Source of the DNA: Sporosarcina sp. FSL W7-1349
Lineage (GTDB): Bacteria > Bacillota > Bacilli > Bacillales_A > Planococcaceae
Length of the DNA stretch: 64,000 nucleotides
Direction of reading: 5' to 3'
Assembly: GCF_038003045.1 (NCBI RefSeq)
Contig: NZ_JBBOOK010000001.1
Span: forward strand, 1 to 64,000
Made by a program: the position numbers and the translations under genes. Below the pieces are notes generated by a model that was not told the DNA's origin, searched no databases, and worked only from the letters and a program-made list of their open reading frames with translations. Positions within the stretch are counted from its first letter, which is position 1. Each line of letters opens with the position of its first letter. This document shows positions 52,631-61,584 of the stretch, piece after piece.

Positions 52631-54142
52631 ATGACATCTGTAAAAGATCAAAAAGCATTGACTCATACGAAACAGAAAGACATCCTTCTTTACATCAACG
52701 GTGAATTCGTGCCAAGCGTCGACGGCGCAACGATTAAAAATATCAACCCGTTCACGAATGAACAGATCAACGAAGTCGCAGAAGGCCGCGCGGAAGATAT
52801 TAACAAAGCGGTCGCAGCTGCAAGAGAGGCATTCGACAACGGTCCATGGCGGACTATGAAACTGGAAGAAAGACTTGCATGCATCTACCGAATCGCGGAT
52901 CTGATTGATGAGCGTCTTCCGGAAATCGCATATTTGGAGTCTTTGGATACAGGTCTTCCAATCTCACAAACGCGTGCAATGGTAAGCCGTTCCGCAGAAA
53001 ACTTCCGTTTCTACGCGCAAATGGTAAAAACTCGTCTAGTCGGTGATGCGTACCAAGTGGATGAAGAATTCATCAACTATACAATCCATAAACCGGTTGG
53101 GGTAGCAGGCTTGATCACTCCATGGAACGCGCCATTCATGCTGGAAACTTGGAAAGTTGCTCCGGCATTGGCAACAGGGAACACGGTTATCCTGAAACCA
53201 GCGGAATCCTCCCCGTTGACAGCGAATCTGCTGGCGGAAATCATCGACAAAGCTGAGTTGCCAAAAGGGGTATTCAACGTTGTCCACGGTTACGGAGAAA
53301 CAGCGGGTGACGCACTCGTTCGCCACGAAGATGTCCAACTCATTTCCTTCACAGGGGAAACGACAACAGGCTCGACGATCATTAAAAACAGTGCGGACAC
53401 ATTGAAAAGCTGCTCGATGGAACTTGGCGGCAAATCGCCGATTATCGTGTTCGAAGACGCTGATTTCGACCGCGCACTCGATGCGGTTGTTTGGGGAATT
53501 TTCTCCTTCAACGGCGAGCGCTGCACAGCGAACTCCCGTCTCTTCGTACAAGAGTCGATCAAAGACAAGTTCGTCGATGCGTTGAAAGAGCGCGTCAAAA
53601 ACATCCGCATCGGGGACCCGATGGACCCTGAAACAGAAGTCGGTGCATTGATCGATAAAGGGCATTGGAATAAAGTGAAGAGCTATTTAGAAATCGGAAA
53701 AGAAGAAGGTTGTGAAGTCTTCTCAGCGGAAATTCCAGAAGAGGTATCCAAAGGGAACTTCGTTGCGCCAACACTTTTGCTGAACGCGGACAACAGCATG
53801 CGCGTGGCTCAGGAAGAAATCTTCGGACCAGTCATGGCGGTCATGACATTCAAAGACGAAGAAGAAGCGATCAAATTGGCGAACGACATCAACTACGGTC
53901 TGGCTGGTTATGTCTGGACAAACGACATCAAGAAAGGCCACCGCGTGGCGCATGCAGTTGAGGCGGGTATGCTATGGGTCAACTCCCAAAACGTCCGCGA
54001 CCTTCGTACACCATTCGGCGGATCCAAATCCTCCGGAATCGGACGCGAAGGCGGTCACTACGGATTCGATTTCTACACAGAACAGAAAATCGTCCATGTC
54101 TCCATCGCAGAGCACCGCATCCAGCAATTCGGGAAGAAATAA
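52631..54142 (+). CDS. hpaE: 5-carboxymethyl-2-hydroxymuconate semialdehyde dehydrogenase
   Basis: 503 aa, AGGTGA upstream. Aldehyde dehydrogenase with ITPWNAPFMLETWKVAPALA, GETTTGSTI, ELGGKSPI and nucleophile GERCTANSR motifs, the HpaE-type pattern. It oxidises the ring-cleavage semialdehyde to the dicarboxylate substrate of HpaF. Last gene of the hpaC unit, closed by a strong terminator. Confidence 0.92.
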   Translation: MTSVKDQKALTHTKQKDILLYINGEFVPSVDGATIKNINPFTNEQINEVAEGRAEDINKAVAAAREAFDNGPWRTMKLEERLACIYRIADLIDERLPEIAYLESLDTGLPISQTRAMVSRSAENFRFYAQMVKTRLVGDAYQVDEEFINYTIHKPVGVAGLITPWNAPFMLETWKVAPALATGNTVILKPAESSPLTANLLAEIIDKAELPKGVFNVVHGYGETAGDALVRHEDVQLISFTGETTTGSTIIKNSADTLKSCSMELGGKSPIIVFEDADFDRALDAVVWGIFSFNGERCTANSRLFVQESIKDKFVDALKERVKNIRIGDPMDPETEVGALIDKGHWNKVKSYLEIGKEEGCEVFSAEIPEEVSKGNFVAPTLLLNADNSMRVAQEEIFGPVMAVMTFKDEEEAIKLANDINYGLAGYVWTNDIKKGHRVAHAVEAGMLWVNSQNVRDLRTPFGGSKSSGIGREGGHYGFDFYTEQKIVHVSIAEHRIQQFGKK

Positions 54143-54146
54143 AAAG

Positions 54147-54191
54147 AACAGGCGACGGAAAGGGTGTCACTTTCCGCCGCCTGTTTTATTT
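54147..54191. terminator. Terminator of hpaE
   Basis: AACAGGCGACGGAAAG/CTTTCCGCCGCCTGTT near-perfect 16-bp stem followed by TTATTTG. Confidence 0.85.
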
Positions 54192-54447
54192 GTACTTTTT
54201 CGTACCAGCTTTCGAAAGACTGATTTCGCGTCAAGAAGGGGTTCCCCGCTGTCGACTTGAGCTTCGGCCTCGCCAGTTTCTTGTAAAGCTCTGAACGTCC
54301 GATTTCACGCTTATAGGTATCCATACTCATCACAACTAAATCCCCGTATCCATTTTTGGTGATAAAAACCGGTTCATTCGTCCTGTGACATAGTTCGGAA
54401 ATTTCAGTTGTATTTCTTAAATCTTTAATTGGTCTGATTTCAGGCAT
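54167..54447 (-). pseudogene. Frameshifted Phd/YefM-type antitoxin, toxin absent
   Basis: The N-terminal part (MPEIRPIKDLRNTTEISELC, VFITKNGYGDLVVMSMDTY) is a Phd/YefM antitoxin. After ELYKKL (near 54269) the frame runs on in a non-family sequence antisense to hpaE as far as 54073. In the next frame the expected antitoxin tail appears (GEAEAQVDSGEPLLDAKSVF) and stops at 54167. Restoring one G in CTGGCG (CTGGGC GAG) would join them, giving about 94 aa. No RelE/Doc/ParE-like toxin gene lies next to it. Genuine decay or a consensus error. Confidence 0.75.
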
Positions 54448-54597
54448 ATGAACACCCTTTTTTCAATTCTTTGCATTTATTATATCATAATTAAGGCAGA
54501 GTTATGCTTTTGAATCAGGGAGAGATTCCCATCTGCAATGGTTGGGTATGATGACTGTGGTCTGCTACTTCAGAGTACGTTATACTAGGCTTCATAT

Positions 54598-55872
54598 ATG
54601 CAATCCATAGATTCGTATAAAACCAACCAAAGATTGGGCGTGAGCGGTTTGCTATCCATTCAGCGGATACTATTTTTCATGAATCAATACATGATCCAGT
54701 TGAAGAAGAGGTGGGCGACCCTGCTTCTTCTTTTATTATTGCCCGTCCTCCTGGTTGGGCTGGCGTTGCGGATTGTCGCGGGCTTGCTCGTACCGGAGGA
54801 TGAGGCGGCGATCCGAGTGGCGCTTGTCGATGAAGACGGGACGAAAGAGTCGCAATTATTTTCGAAAGTGCTGGAAGAGACCGCGAGCGGGGATGCGTTA
54901 CTGCAAATTGTGACGCTGCCTCGGGGAACGGCTGAGCAGTTCATCCATAATAACGAAATCAGTGCCTATTTTTCATTCCCTGAAGGGTTTACGGATGATC
55001 TGTATGAAGGTGTGTCCGTCACGCTGCCGATCATCGGCAACCCGGAACAGCCGATGGAAAGCCTGGTCGTCAAGGAATTGGTCGAAAGCATGTCCCGGCT
55101 GCTTGCCACGGCACAAGCGAATATCCTCACTATCAATACATATGCGAAACAAACCGACATGACCAAAGAGGAACGGTATGACCTCATGCTGAAACAGTTC
55201 ATTGATTTCACGCTCTATACTTTAGGGAAGAATAAACTGCTCGACGAGGAAGTGCTGACAAATGCAGCGACCGCTTCGCCGACACAGTATTATCTGCTCG
55301 CCGGCTGGTTCATTTTGCTGACGATCTGGCTGCTCGTTTTTTATATTGTTACCGGCAAGGAAGAACATGCGACAATGCAGACCCGCATGCGGTTGATCGG
55401 TGTCACGTTGTGGCAGCGCCTGTTTGCGCGTGTCCTTCTATCGTTGCTCGGCGGTTGTTTGGCGGGGGGCGCTGCGTTTTTCATCGTCAAGAAGTACATT
55501 CCCCATGAACTGTTCATGCTCGATTACTTCCGACTTGGGCTGTATGTACTTCTATACGCACTGCTATTCCTAGTCGGCCTCGCGTTGCTCGACGTCTGGG
55601 TTTCCTCCCAGCGGAGTGCGTTGTTAATGCAGTCGCTATATGTCGTCGTTCTCATATTGGCGAGCGGGGCGTTTATTCCGACGGTGTATTTCCCGCAGGC
55701 CATTCAAGGGGCGCTTCCTCTTTTATTTTCCAATGAAAGTCTGAAGTGGATGATGGATATCGCGCTGGAAGAGCGGAATTATGCCAACTACACAAGCCTG
55801 TCTTTGTTAGCGGGTGTCGGATTGGCGGCGGTTTGGTTATCGAGTGCCGTGAAAGAGAGGTGGTCCGCATGA
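54598..55872 (+). CDS. ABC-2 type transporter permease 1
   Basis: 424 aa from 54598, or 397 aa from ATG 54679; neither has a good ribosome site. N-terminal membrane helix (LLLLLLLPVLLVGLALRIVAGLL), a large extracytoplasmic domain (about 80-220), then five helices near the C-terminus including LYVVVLILASGAFIPTVYF, the ABC-2 permease layout. The downstream gene (ATGA overlap) is a second permease, and the ATPase follows, so the three form an exporter of unknown substrate. Confidence 0.87.
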   Translation: MQSIDSYKTNQRLGVSGLLSIQRILFFMNQYMIQLKKRWATLLLLLLLPVLLVGLALRIVAGLLVPEDEAAIRVALVDEDGTKESQLFSKVLEETASGDALLQIVTLPRGTAEQFIHNNEISAYFSFPEGFTDDLYEGVSVTLPIIGNPEQPMESLVVKELVESMSRLLATAQANILTINTYAKQTDMTKEERYDLMLKQFIDFTLYTLGKNKLLDEEVLTNAATASPTQYYLLAGWFILLTIWLLVFYIVTGKEEHATMQTRMRLIGVTLWQRLFARVLLSLLGGCLAGGAAFFIVKKYIPHELFMLDYFRLGLYVLLYALLFLVGLALLDVWVSSQRSALLMQSLYVVVLILASGAFIPTVYFPQAIQGALPLLFSNESLKWMMDIALEERNYANYTSLSLLAGVGLAAVWLSSAVKERWSA

Positions 55873-56993
55873 GGACGAATTGGATGCCTGTCCTCTTGTT
55901 CAGGCTGCGCAAGGAGTGGAAGGGGTCGGTTATCTGGCTGCTTTTTCCGATCCTTGCCACCATCCTCGTCGTGAGGACGGTCGGTGGGTGGATTGACGAA
56001 ACGAAAGTACCGATTGCCTTGGTCGTAGAGGAAGAGAGCCCCATGTCCAGCCAGCTGGCGAATGAAATCCGGAATACCGAACTGTTCGATGTCCAATCGC
56101 TCGATCAGGGAGAAGCACTCCATAAGCTTGAGCAACACGAACTGGACAGTGTTTTCATCATCCGGAGAGGATATGAAGAAAGCATTTTGGACAATCAACG
56201 TAATGCGTTAATCGAAGCGTATTCCTCCAACCGTTCATTTGCTTATCCGGCGGTGGTGGAAACTATCACTTCTTTGGCCCAGCAGGACGCGGCCCGTTCG
56301 AAAGCGGCTTATGTCGTCAAGCATCTGTTTGCCGAGCAAGGAATGGTGGACGAGTGGAATTATGAGGAAGTCATTGAAAAAAGCAAGGAAAGGCAACAGA
56401 AAGAGGCATTGATCCAGACGACGTTCGCGTTTGCGGATGAGACAGGGAGTCAGGAAGAGTCCGATCGGGAGCTGATCAGCATTCAGGGGGTCTGGTCTTT
56501 ATTCTCCATTATCGCGACGTTTTTCCTCTTCGATTGGATGTTGAAGGAAAATCGGCCGGCGATGCGAGCGAGGTGGCTATTCACGTCCGTGCCATTCCCG
56601 TATTACGCGGTCGGCATGCTTGTCGTCTATACGGCGATGTTGTTTGTGGTGGATCTTGTAAGTTTTATTGTCTTCAACGTCATATTCCCCGGAATGCTGA
56701 AAATGCCGAGTGTCATGGCGCTGTTCGCTTTCCGGCTCACCGTCAATTTACTGGCGCTCTTGCTAGCCGCGTTATTCCGACAGATGTTCCTATTTTATGT
56801 TGGAGGCATGGCCATTGCATTGGTGCTCGTCGTAACGGGGGGCGCCATCATTCCGATCCAAGCGGGTCGATCATTCGAAAGAGTCCACCCGGTTCAAGCG
56901 TTTCTGGCCGACTCGGTCCCGGCGGCTACGCTTATTCTACTCGCTGGACTGCTGGCGATATGGATCGGGAAGAGGAGGAAAGCATATGCTTGA
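55869..56993 (+). CDS. ABC-2 type transporter permease 2
   Basis: 374 aa; start overlaps the previous stop (ATGA). Same topology as permease 1: N-terminal helix (VIWLLFPILATILVVRTVGGW), extracytoplasmic domain, then helices including VYTAMLFVVDLVSFIVFNVIF and FYVGGMAIALVLVVTGGAIIP. The 8-nt overlap with the ATPase gene indicates translational coupling. Substrate not determinable. Confidence 0.87.
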   Translation: MRTNWMPVLLFRLRKEWKGSVIWLLFPILATILVVRTVGGWIDETKVPIALVVEEESPMSSQLANEIRNTELFDVQSLDQGEALHKLEQHELDSVFIIRRGYEESILDNQRNALIEAYSSNRSFAYPAVVETITSLAQQDAARSKAAYVVKHLFAEQGMVDEWNYEEVIEKSKERQQKEALIQTTFAFADETGSQEESDRELISIQGVWSLFSIIATFFLFDWMLKENRPAMRARWLFTSVPFPYYAVGMLVVYTAMLFVVDLVSFIVFNVIFPGMLKMPSVMALFAFRLTVNLLALLLAALFRQMFLFYVGGMAIALVLVVTGGAIIPIQAGRSFERVHPVQAFLADSVPAATLILLAGLLAIWIGKRRKAYA

Positions 56994-57657
56994 AGTGATT
57001 GGGTTGAATAAAACATATAAAAAGAAGACCGTCTTGCACGATCTTTCATTTGAAATGCAGCCGGGAGAGATCGTCGGGCTCGTTGGGGAAAACGGGGCAG
57101 GGAAATCGACCTTGCTGAAAATCTTGGCGACCGCGCTTCCGGCAACGGCAGGAGAGGTTACGCTTGCCGGTGTGCCCTATCAAAATGGAAAGGGCATCCG
57201 TCCTAAAATCGGCTATGTCCCGCAAGAAATCGCGGTATGGGAAGAGTATACCGTCGAGCAGAATATGCGCTTCTTTGAGAAACTGTCGTGGAAACGGCGA
57301 TCGCCGGAAGAATGCCGACAGCTTTGTCTCGACATGCAGCTGACCCATTGGAAAGAGCCGGTGCATTCGTTGTCGGGCGGGATGAAACGGAAATTGAATA
57401 TGGCGATCAGCCTGCTTCATGATCCTATCCTGCTCTTGCTGGATGAACCGACTGTCGGCATTGATTTAAAATCGAAGACGGAAATCGGAACGTATTTACA
57501 CGACCTCGCCAAACGCGAACGCAAGATGATTATGTACATATCCCATGACATGGACGAAATCGGCAATTTATGCGATCGAGTGTATTCGATCGGGGACGAT
57601 CCGTTCTATACGGATTTATTGCGGAAGCGTGGAATTGTAGTTGAGGAATTAAAATAG
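56986..57657 (+). CDS. ABC transporter ATP-binding protein
   Basis: 223 aa, overlaps permease 2 by 8 nt. Walker A GENGAGKST (about 36-44), Q-loop YVPQEIAVW, signature LSGGMKRKLN near 132, Walker B LLLLDEPTVG near 152, and the H-loop ISHDMDE near 190. Acts with the two ABC-2 permeases, probably as an exporter. A terminator follows. Confidence 0.93.
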   Translation: MLEVIGLNKTYKKKTVLHDLSFEMQPGEIVGLVGENGAGKSTLLKILATALPATAGEVTLAGVPYQNGKGIRPKIGYVPQEIAVWEEYTVEQNMRFFEKLSWKRRSPEECRQLCLDMQLTHWKEPVHSLSGGMKRKLNMAISLLHDPILLLLDEPTVGIDLKSKTEIGTYLHDLAKRERKMIMYISHDMDEIGNLCDRVYSIGDDPFYTDLLRKRGIVVEELK

Positions 57658-57661
57658 TGCT

Positions 57662-57689
57662 CCGGCTCCTGAATGGGGGTCGGTTTTTT
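57662..57689 (+). terminator. Terminator of the ABC operon
   Basis: Eight-bp stem CCGGCTCC/GGGGTCGG (two G-U pairs) followed by T6. Confidence 0.7.
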
Positions 57690-57803
57690 GATTTATTAAC
57701 AAAGCATGAGGGAATGTAAGCAATAGGTAACGCAGGAACATACTGATGCAATGCCTCGTCTTATAGTTAAATAATAGAAATTTCTAAATGTAAGGAGGGG
57801 GCA

Positions 57804-58745
57804 CTGATAAAGAAAATCGCATTATACATCCTCACCCCGATTCTTTCTTATTTAAGCGGATTTATTGCTTTCATTCTTGCTTATTTCATCAGATTGCAAG
57901 AATCCATCATGGGAGAGACGGTTTGGCTTCTGGTAGTCACTGGGATCGCTTTCCTCTTGATCTGTCTGCCCATCTACTTTTGGGTCATTCATTGGATTGA
58001 TTCGAAATATGATACATTCAAAGGCTTGCTTTATCCTTTAGGTTGTATGCTCGTTTTCTTCATTCCCACACTGGCCATCAACTTGCGGTATGGAAGCATC
58101 AATCTGTTTTCTCCAGAATCAATGCTGTTCCATATCTTTTTCTTTGTCACTGGGGCTGTTTTCGGCCTTTGCCATTGGATGATCAAACAAGAGCGGTTTC
58201 CAAAGGTGCTTGCCTATACCTTGATAGCTTTCGGGATTCTGGCGGGCGTCGCTTGGCTGAGTCTGGAAAAATTCCATTCCTATGATACTCCGGAAAAGGC
58301 GTTTGCTGCCGCGGAAGGGGATGTCATAGACATTCCAGGATACTCCGATTTCTTTGGCCGGGAGTTGCGCTATTTCTTCGTCAAAGAAGGAGGTCTAGGA
58401 GTTGCCTATGCGGAACGGGCGCCGTTCGGTTGGAAAACAGAGGGGATTTCTTGGAGTGACCTTGAACCGCCAGCAAACTTGGCACGCTTTCACGAGTATG
58501 GCAGATACGGTGAGAACTTGATCTATGGCTTCGTCAAGCTGGATACCCTCGCGGATTATGCAGTGGCGATGGAGGGGACGGACTCCCATATCATCCACCC
58601 GCTGCTCCCGGAAGATATCAGTGAGGCATACCAGTTGCAGGACGTGTACATTTGGTATGTTTCGAAAGAAGAGCCGTTGAAAGAAGGGAAAGTCGAATTG
58701 GTCGACAAGCAAACCGGTGATGTGATCGATACGTTGGAGTTTTGA
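57804..58745 (+). CDS. Membrane protein with apparent CTG start, unknown
   Basis: 313 aa if read from CTG at 57804, which follows AAGGAGGGG with 5-6 nt spacing; the first ATG or TTG in frame is at 57894 and would remove the first membrane helix and leaves a strong ribosome site unused. Four or more helices lie in the first 150 residues (ALYILTPILSYLSGFIAF, VWLLVVTGIAFLLICLPIYF, TLIAFGILAGVAWLSL); the rest (about 165-310) is soluble, starting with DTPEKAFAAAEGDVIDIPG. No family recognised. Confidence 0.7.
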   Translation: MIKKIALYILTPILSYLSGFIAFILAYFIRLQESIMGETVWLLVVTGIAFLLICLPIYFWVIHWIDSKYDTFKGLLYPLGCMLVFFIPTLAINLRYGSINLFSPESMLFHIFFFVTGAVFGLCHWMIKQERFPKVLAYTLIAFGILAGVAWLSLEKFHSYDTPEKAFAAAEGDVIDIPGYSDFFGRELRYFFVKEGGLGVAYAERAPFGWKTEGISWSDLEPPANLARFHEYGRYGENLIYGFVKLDTLADYAVAMEGTDSHIIHPLLPEDISEAYQLQDVYIWYVSKEEPLKEGKVELVDKQTGDVIDTLEF

Positions 58746-58814
58746 TGGCAGGGGACCTTTCCCGGACAACTAACGTCCAGTTACGGAAAGGATGTATGGA
58801 AATGGGGAGTCGGT

Positions 58815-59393
58815 ATGAAATCATGGAAATGGCTGGTCAGGTCCGGCCTCTTACTAGCCGCCTTGGGTCTGTTCCTATGGGCGTTGACTGGATATTGGAT
58901 GGGGGAGGGACTGAAGGCGAAAGCGGACGGAAAAAACGAGGCGGCGATCGTTCTTGGTGCAAAAGTAAATGGGGAAGTGCCTTCCTTGTCATTGCGCTAT
59001 CGGCTGGAAGCTGCACTCGCTTACGGCGAGGCTCATCCGCAGGTGAAGTTCATCCTCTCCGGAGGGCAAGGACCGGACGAGGCGATTTCAGAAGCGGAAG
59101 CGATGCGGCGATACCTTGTCGAGCATGGAATTGCGGAAGACCGGCTTTTATTGGAATCGATGTCCACTTCGACGTATGAAAATATCCGGAATTCGAAGGA
59201 GTTGCTTCCGGAAGGCGTGACTGCCGTCACCCTCATCACAAGCGATTATCACGTGGCGCGGGCGCGGAAAATTGCGGCGAATCTTGGCATGACTACGGAT
59301 GCGGTGGCGGCAAAAACCCCTCAGATCGTGAAAGCGAAACTGAAGACAAGGGAGCGGCTTGCGCTGTTGAAGACTTATTTGATGGGGAAATGA
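58815..59393 (+). CDS. DUF218 (YdcF/SanA-like) membrane protein
   Basis: 192 aa, GGGGAG upstream. One N-terminal membrane helix (about 8-28), then the DUF218 fold: AAIVLGAKVNGEVPSLSLRYRLE near 44-66, FILSGGQGPDEAISEAEAM near 79-97 and VTLITSDYHVARARKIA near 140-156. Family members include SanA and YdcF; a role in the envelope is likely but unproven. Lies 69 nt after the upstream membrane protein gene. Confidence 0.85.
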   Translation: MKSWKWLVRSGLLLAALGLFLWALTGYWMGEGLKAKADGKNEAAIVLGAKVNGEVPSLSLRYRLEAALAYGEAHPQVKFILSGGQGPDEAISEAEAMRRYLVEHGIAEDRLLLESMSTSTYENIRNSKELLPEGVTAVTLITSDYHVARARKIAANLGMTTDAVAAKTPQIVKAKLKTRERLALLKTYLMGK

Positions 59394-59512
59394 AAAAGGG
59401 TTATGAAAAAAATTTAAAACGTAGTTGGAAAGTTGATTTACAAGTTGTCGTTCCCCCCATAAAGGGGCCATTTTGTTGCATGAGTTATTTGTAGAGGTTG
59501 TGAGTAATCTAT

Positions 59513-59769
59513 ATGAAATTTTATGATAAACCGATTAAAGCATATTTATATAATGATTTAAGTGCTGTTGAAGAACATGATGGCGAACTTATATATCTTT
59601 TTAAGGAGGGATACGTACTCAGTTCTTGGTGAGTTTCAATGCGAAAAATATGTCGGTGGAACAGCATGTATCATTTTTAATCAGGAATCTGTTATATCCG
59701 TCGGAAAAGGAATGCTACGATTTGTTGGCGAAGAGAGCATGTGAAGAAAATGCTTATCGTATTGTTTAG
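59513..59769 (+). pseudogene. Frameshifted small protein gene, unknown
   Basis: Reads MKFYDKPIKAYLYNDLSAVE... for 39 codons and stops at 59630-59632 after SSW. The next frame continues with VSFNAKNMSVEQHVSFLIRN... to a stop at 59767-59769. One extra G in TCTTGGTGAG (giving TGG GTG AGT) joins both into about 85 codons, and both halves look coding by composition. Same kind of break as at 54269 and 60130. No family recognised. Confidence 0.5.
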
Positions 59770-59847
59770 CTTTCAGGAATTAATAATATATTTTCCCTAG
59801 ACGGGCCGGATTGTTGAATAACGTAGAAGGGGGACTAGTTATTAAAC

Positions 59848-59943
59848 ATGAAAAAAAGCAAAATGCCGGTGTGGTTGCTGTTTGTACTCGGTTTCGTTGT
59901 GGGAATTACGATTTTTGAAATCGTAATATATTTCTTTTTTTAG
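59848..59943 (+). CDS. 31-aa single-helix membrane peptide, unknown
   Basis: ATG with GGGGG about 13 nt upstream; the product is four Lys/Ser residues then a hydrophobic helix (VWLLFVLGFVVGITIFEIVI) ending FFF. Too short for homology judgement by eye; supported by the hydrophobic design and GG-rich upstream site only. Confidence 0.4.
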   Translation: MKKSKMPVWLLFVLGFVVGITIFEIVIYFFF

Positions 59944-60030
59944 TGCCCTACCAGTTCAAAGCAGTCGGGCGTGTTAGGGGAAGTGATCGAATTCCACATG
60001 ATGTCAAACAAAATAAAAGGGGAATGAGAC

Positions 60031-60341
60031 ATGATTGCTTGGCTAAATCTTGGTAGCCTTGTGCTTGGCATAATCGCTTGGATACTTCCATTTATTAATA
60101 TAGCTAGGCATGATAAGCGTTCTTGGAATTGGGTTCCTTTTCCTTTATAAGCATGAGTGCTTGTTCTATTTCGTTGCTTTTGCAGATTTTCGGTTTCTAT
60201 GAACGGGTTAAGGCTGAGGATTGGTCTGCTCTTATGGATACAGTCAGCGTTATCGCATCCGTTCCGGCAATCCTGCTTATCGGTACCATTCTATTGAATG
60301 CAATTACATTGTATATTTATCGTCACAGAACAGTCGAGTAG
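60031..60341 (+). pseudogene. Frameshifted small membrane protein gene
   Basis: Starts at ATG 60031 with AAAGGGGA upstream: MIAWLNLGSLVLGIIAWILP... ends after NWVPFPL at 60148-60150. From 60123 another frame reads GSFSFISMSACSISLLLQIF...ITLYIYRHRTVE to 60341. Restoring one base in TGGGTTCC (TGG GGT TCC or TGG GTT TCC) gives one three-helix protein of about 102 aa. I recall intact homologues of this shape in related bacteria, which supports a single ancestral gene. Confidence 0.6.
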
Positions 60342-60469
60342 GGGGCAATTTTTGCTTTGGTAGGGATTAGCAGCCGTGTTCAGAGAAAAAAGAGAAACTT
60401 GCTGAGATTATTTGGTGATTGTTCCGTGGGCTGGGTATTAATTGTTGTCATTGATAAGGGGGGAACAAG

Positions 60470-60685
60470 ATGGACTTATGGGTCGTCGTGAAAGAACGAT
60501 ATATGTTTCTTTCTATTTTTATGATAATTATACTTGCGTGCCTAATTTTACTGTTTGCTACTTGGAAAAATCGTTCTCATATGCCAAGAAATTTAGTTGG
60601 GGGAATAATGGTCTTATGTCCACTTATACTAATTTTGTCTTTAGTAGCATTAACTTTTGTAATTTCTTTTGGATATAATTCGTGA
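60470..60685 (+). CDS. Small two-helix membrane protein, unknown
   Basis: 71 aa, AAGGGGGG upstream of the ATG. Two membrane helices (FLSIFMIIILACLILLFATW about 13-32 and GGIMVLCPLILILSLVALTF about 44-66) separated by a basic loop (KNRSHMPRN). No family recognised; it lies among other tiny membrane-protein genes. Confidence 0.6.
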   Translation: MDLWVVVKERYMFLSIFMIIILACLILLFATWKNRSHMPRNLVGGIMVLCPLILILSLVALTFVISFGYNS

Positions 60686-60893
60686 AATGAAAAATTAAAC
60701 AATCGGGCGTTTTGCTTGAAAAGCGTTGAGCTGCTTATAACGGGTTCGGTTGACGGGGAGAAAAACACTGAAAACAAGGTAAACAGTAGTCCAATCAGCA
60801 TAAAACTGTAAATTAGTAATAGAAATGGTACATAAAAAAGCTCAGAAATGAGTGTTTTTATGTATTATATTTGCAGAAGATTTGCGTGGTTTG

Positions 60894-60928
60894 TTCCACA
60901 ATCGCCCCCTATAATGGAACAAGCATTT
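60894..60928. repeat. Inverted repeat TTGTTCCA/TGGAACAA
   Basis: Eight-bp arms around CAATCGCCCCCTATAA. No T-run. Placed just beyond the 3' end of the CatA-like remnant; may be a dispersed Bacillales element. Confidence 0.4.
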
Positions 60929-60960
60929 AAAATTCCTTTTTGCCCTATTTCTCCTAAAAG

Positions 60961-61485
60961 TTAACGATTCATCTCACGTTGCAGTATTTCAAAAAATAAC
61001 GTTACATGATAGCCATCTACTGTTGCATGATGAACCTTAATATTCACTGGCATCAGCAACTGTGAACCAACTTTTTCGTACTTTCCACTGGTAATCATTG
61101 GTGTTAAATTATTTTTGATAGCTCCTGGTTGAGATGAAAAATGTTCAAAATGCATCCAAGGAATTGATGAAATATTCACCACGTTGGGTGGAACAGCTCC
61201 CATTGGTGCGATATCTGTTGTGTTTGCATAGTCTTTTATAAGTTTTTTGTACTCACAGTCAACTGATTTATAATCTGTTAATCTTTCCAACCATAAACTA
61301 CAAAACAACTCTGTTTCTTGATTAAAGTTCGTGAACGTTGGCACTAATTCTTGCCATTCTACTAATTGCTGATCTTTGTGGGCATACCTCAAATTCGGAA
61401 TCTTGTTAACCGATTTAGTCAAATTAAAAATGGAGTAAGCATAAAAACTTATAGATTCGTCTTTGCATTTTTTAATTATATTCAA
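60961..61485 (-). pseudogene. 5'-truncated chloramphenicol acetyltransferase-like (CatA) gene
   Basis: 174 aa from a TTG codon, versus about 215 in CatA enzymes. The preserved part aligns from the FYAYSIFNLTKSVN helix, through NISSIPWMHFEHF and MITSGKYEKVG, to the active-site motif HHATVDGYHV, which is intact. The first ~35 residues are missing: an in-frame TAA lies 15 nt upstream and the other frames contain stops. No good ribosome site. Probably a remnant, unless a short family member. Confidence 0.65.
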
Positions 61486-61584
61486 AATTTGTTTTGCCTT
61501 TTATGATAAATAAAGCCTTAATAAGTCATTTTAAGCCACTTAAAATCAAAGTACGAAGTTAAAGGGGATTAAACGGTATCAATA

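Noticed and set aside
34112..54200. Genomic island acquired by phage or integrative element
   Set aside because: No integrase, tRNA, att repeats or transposase at either edge; island status is by function only.
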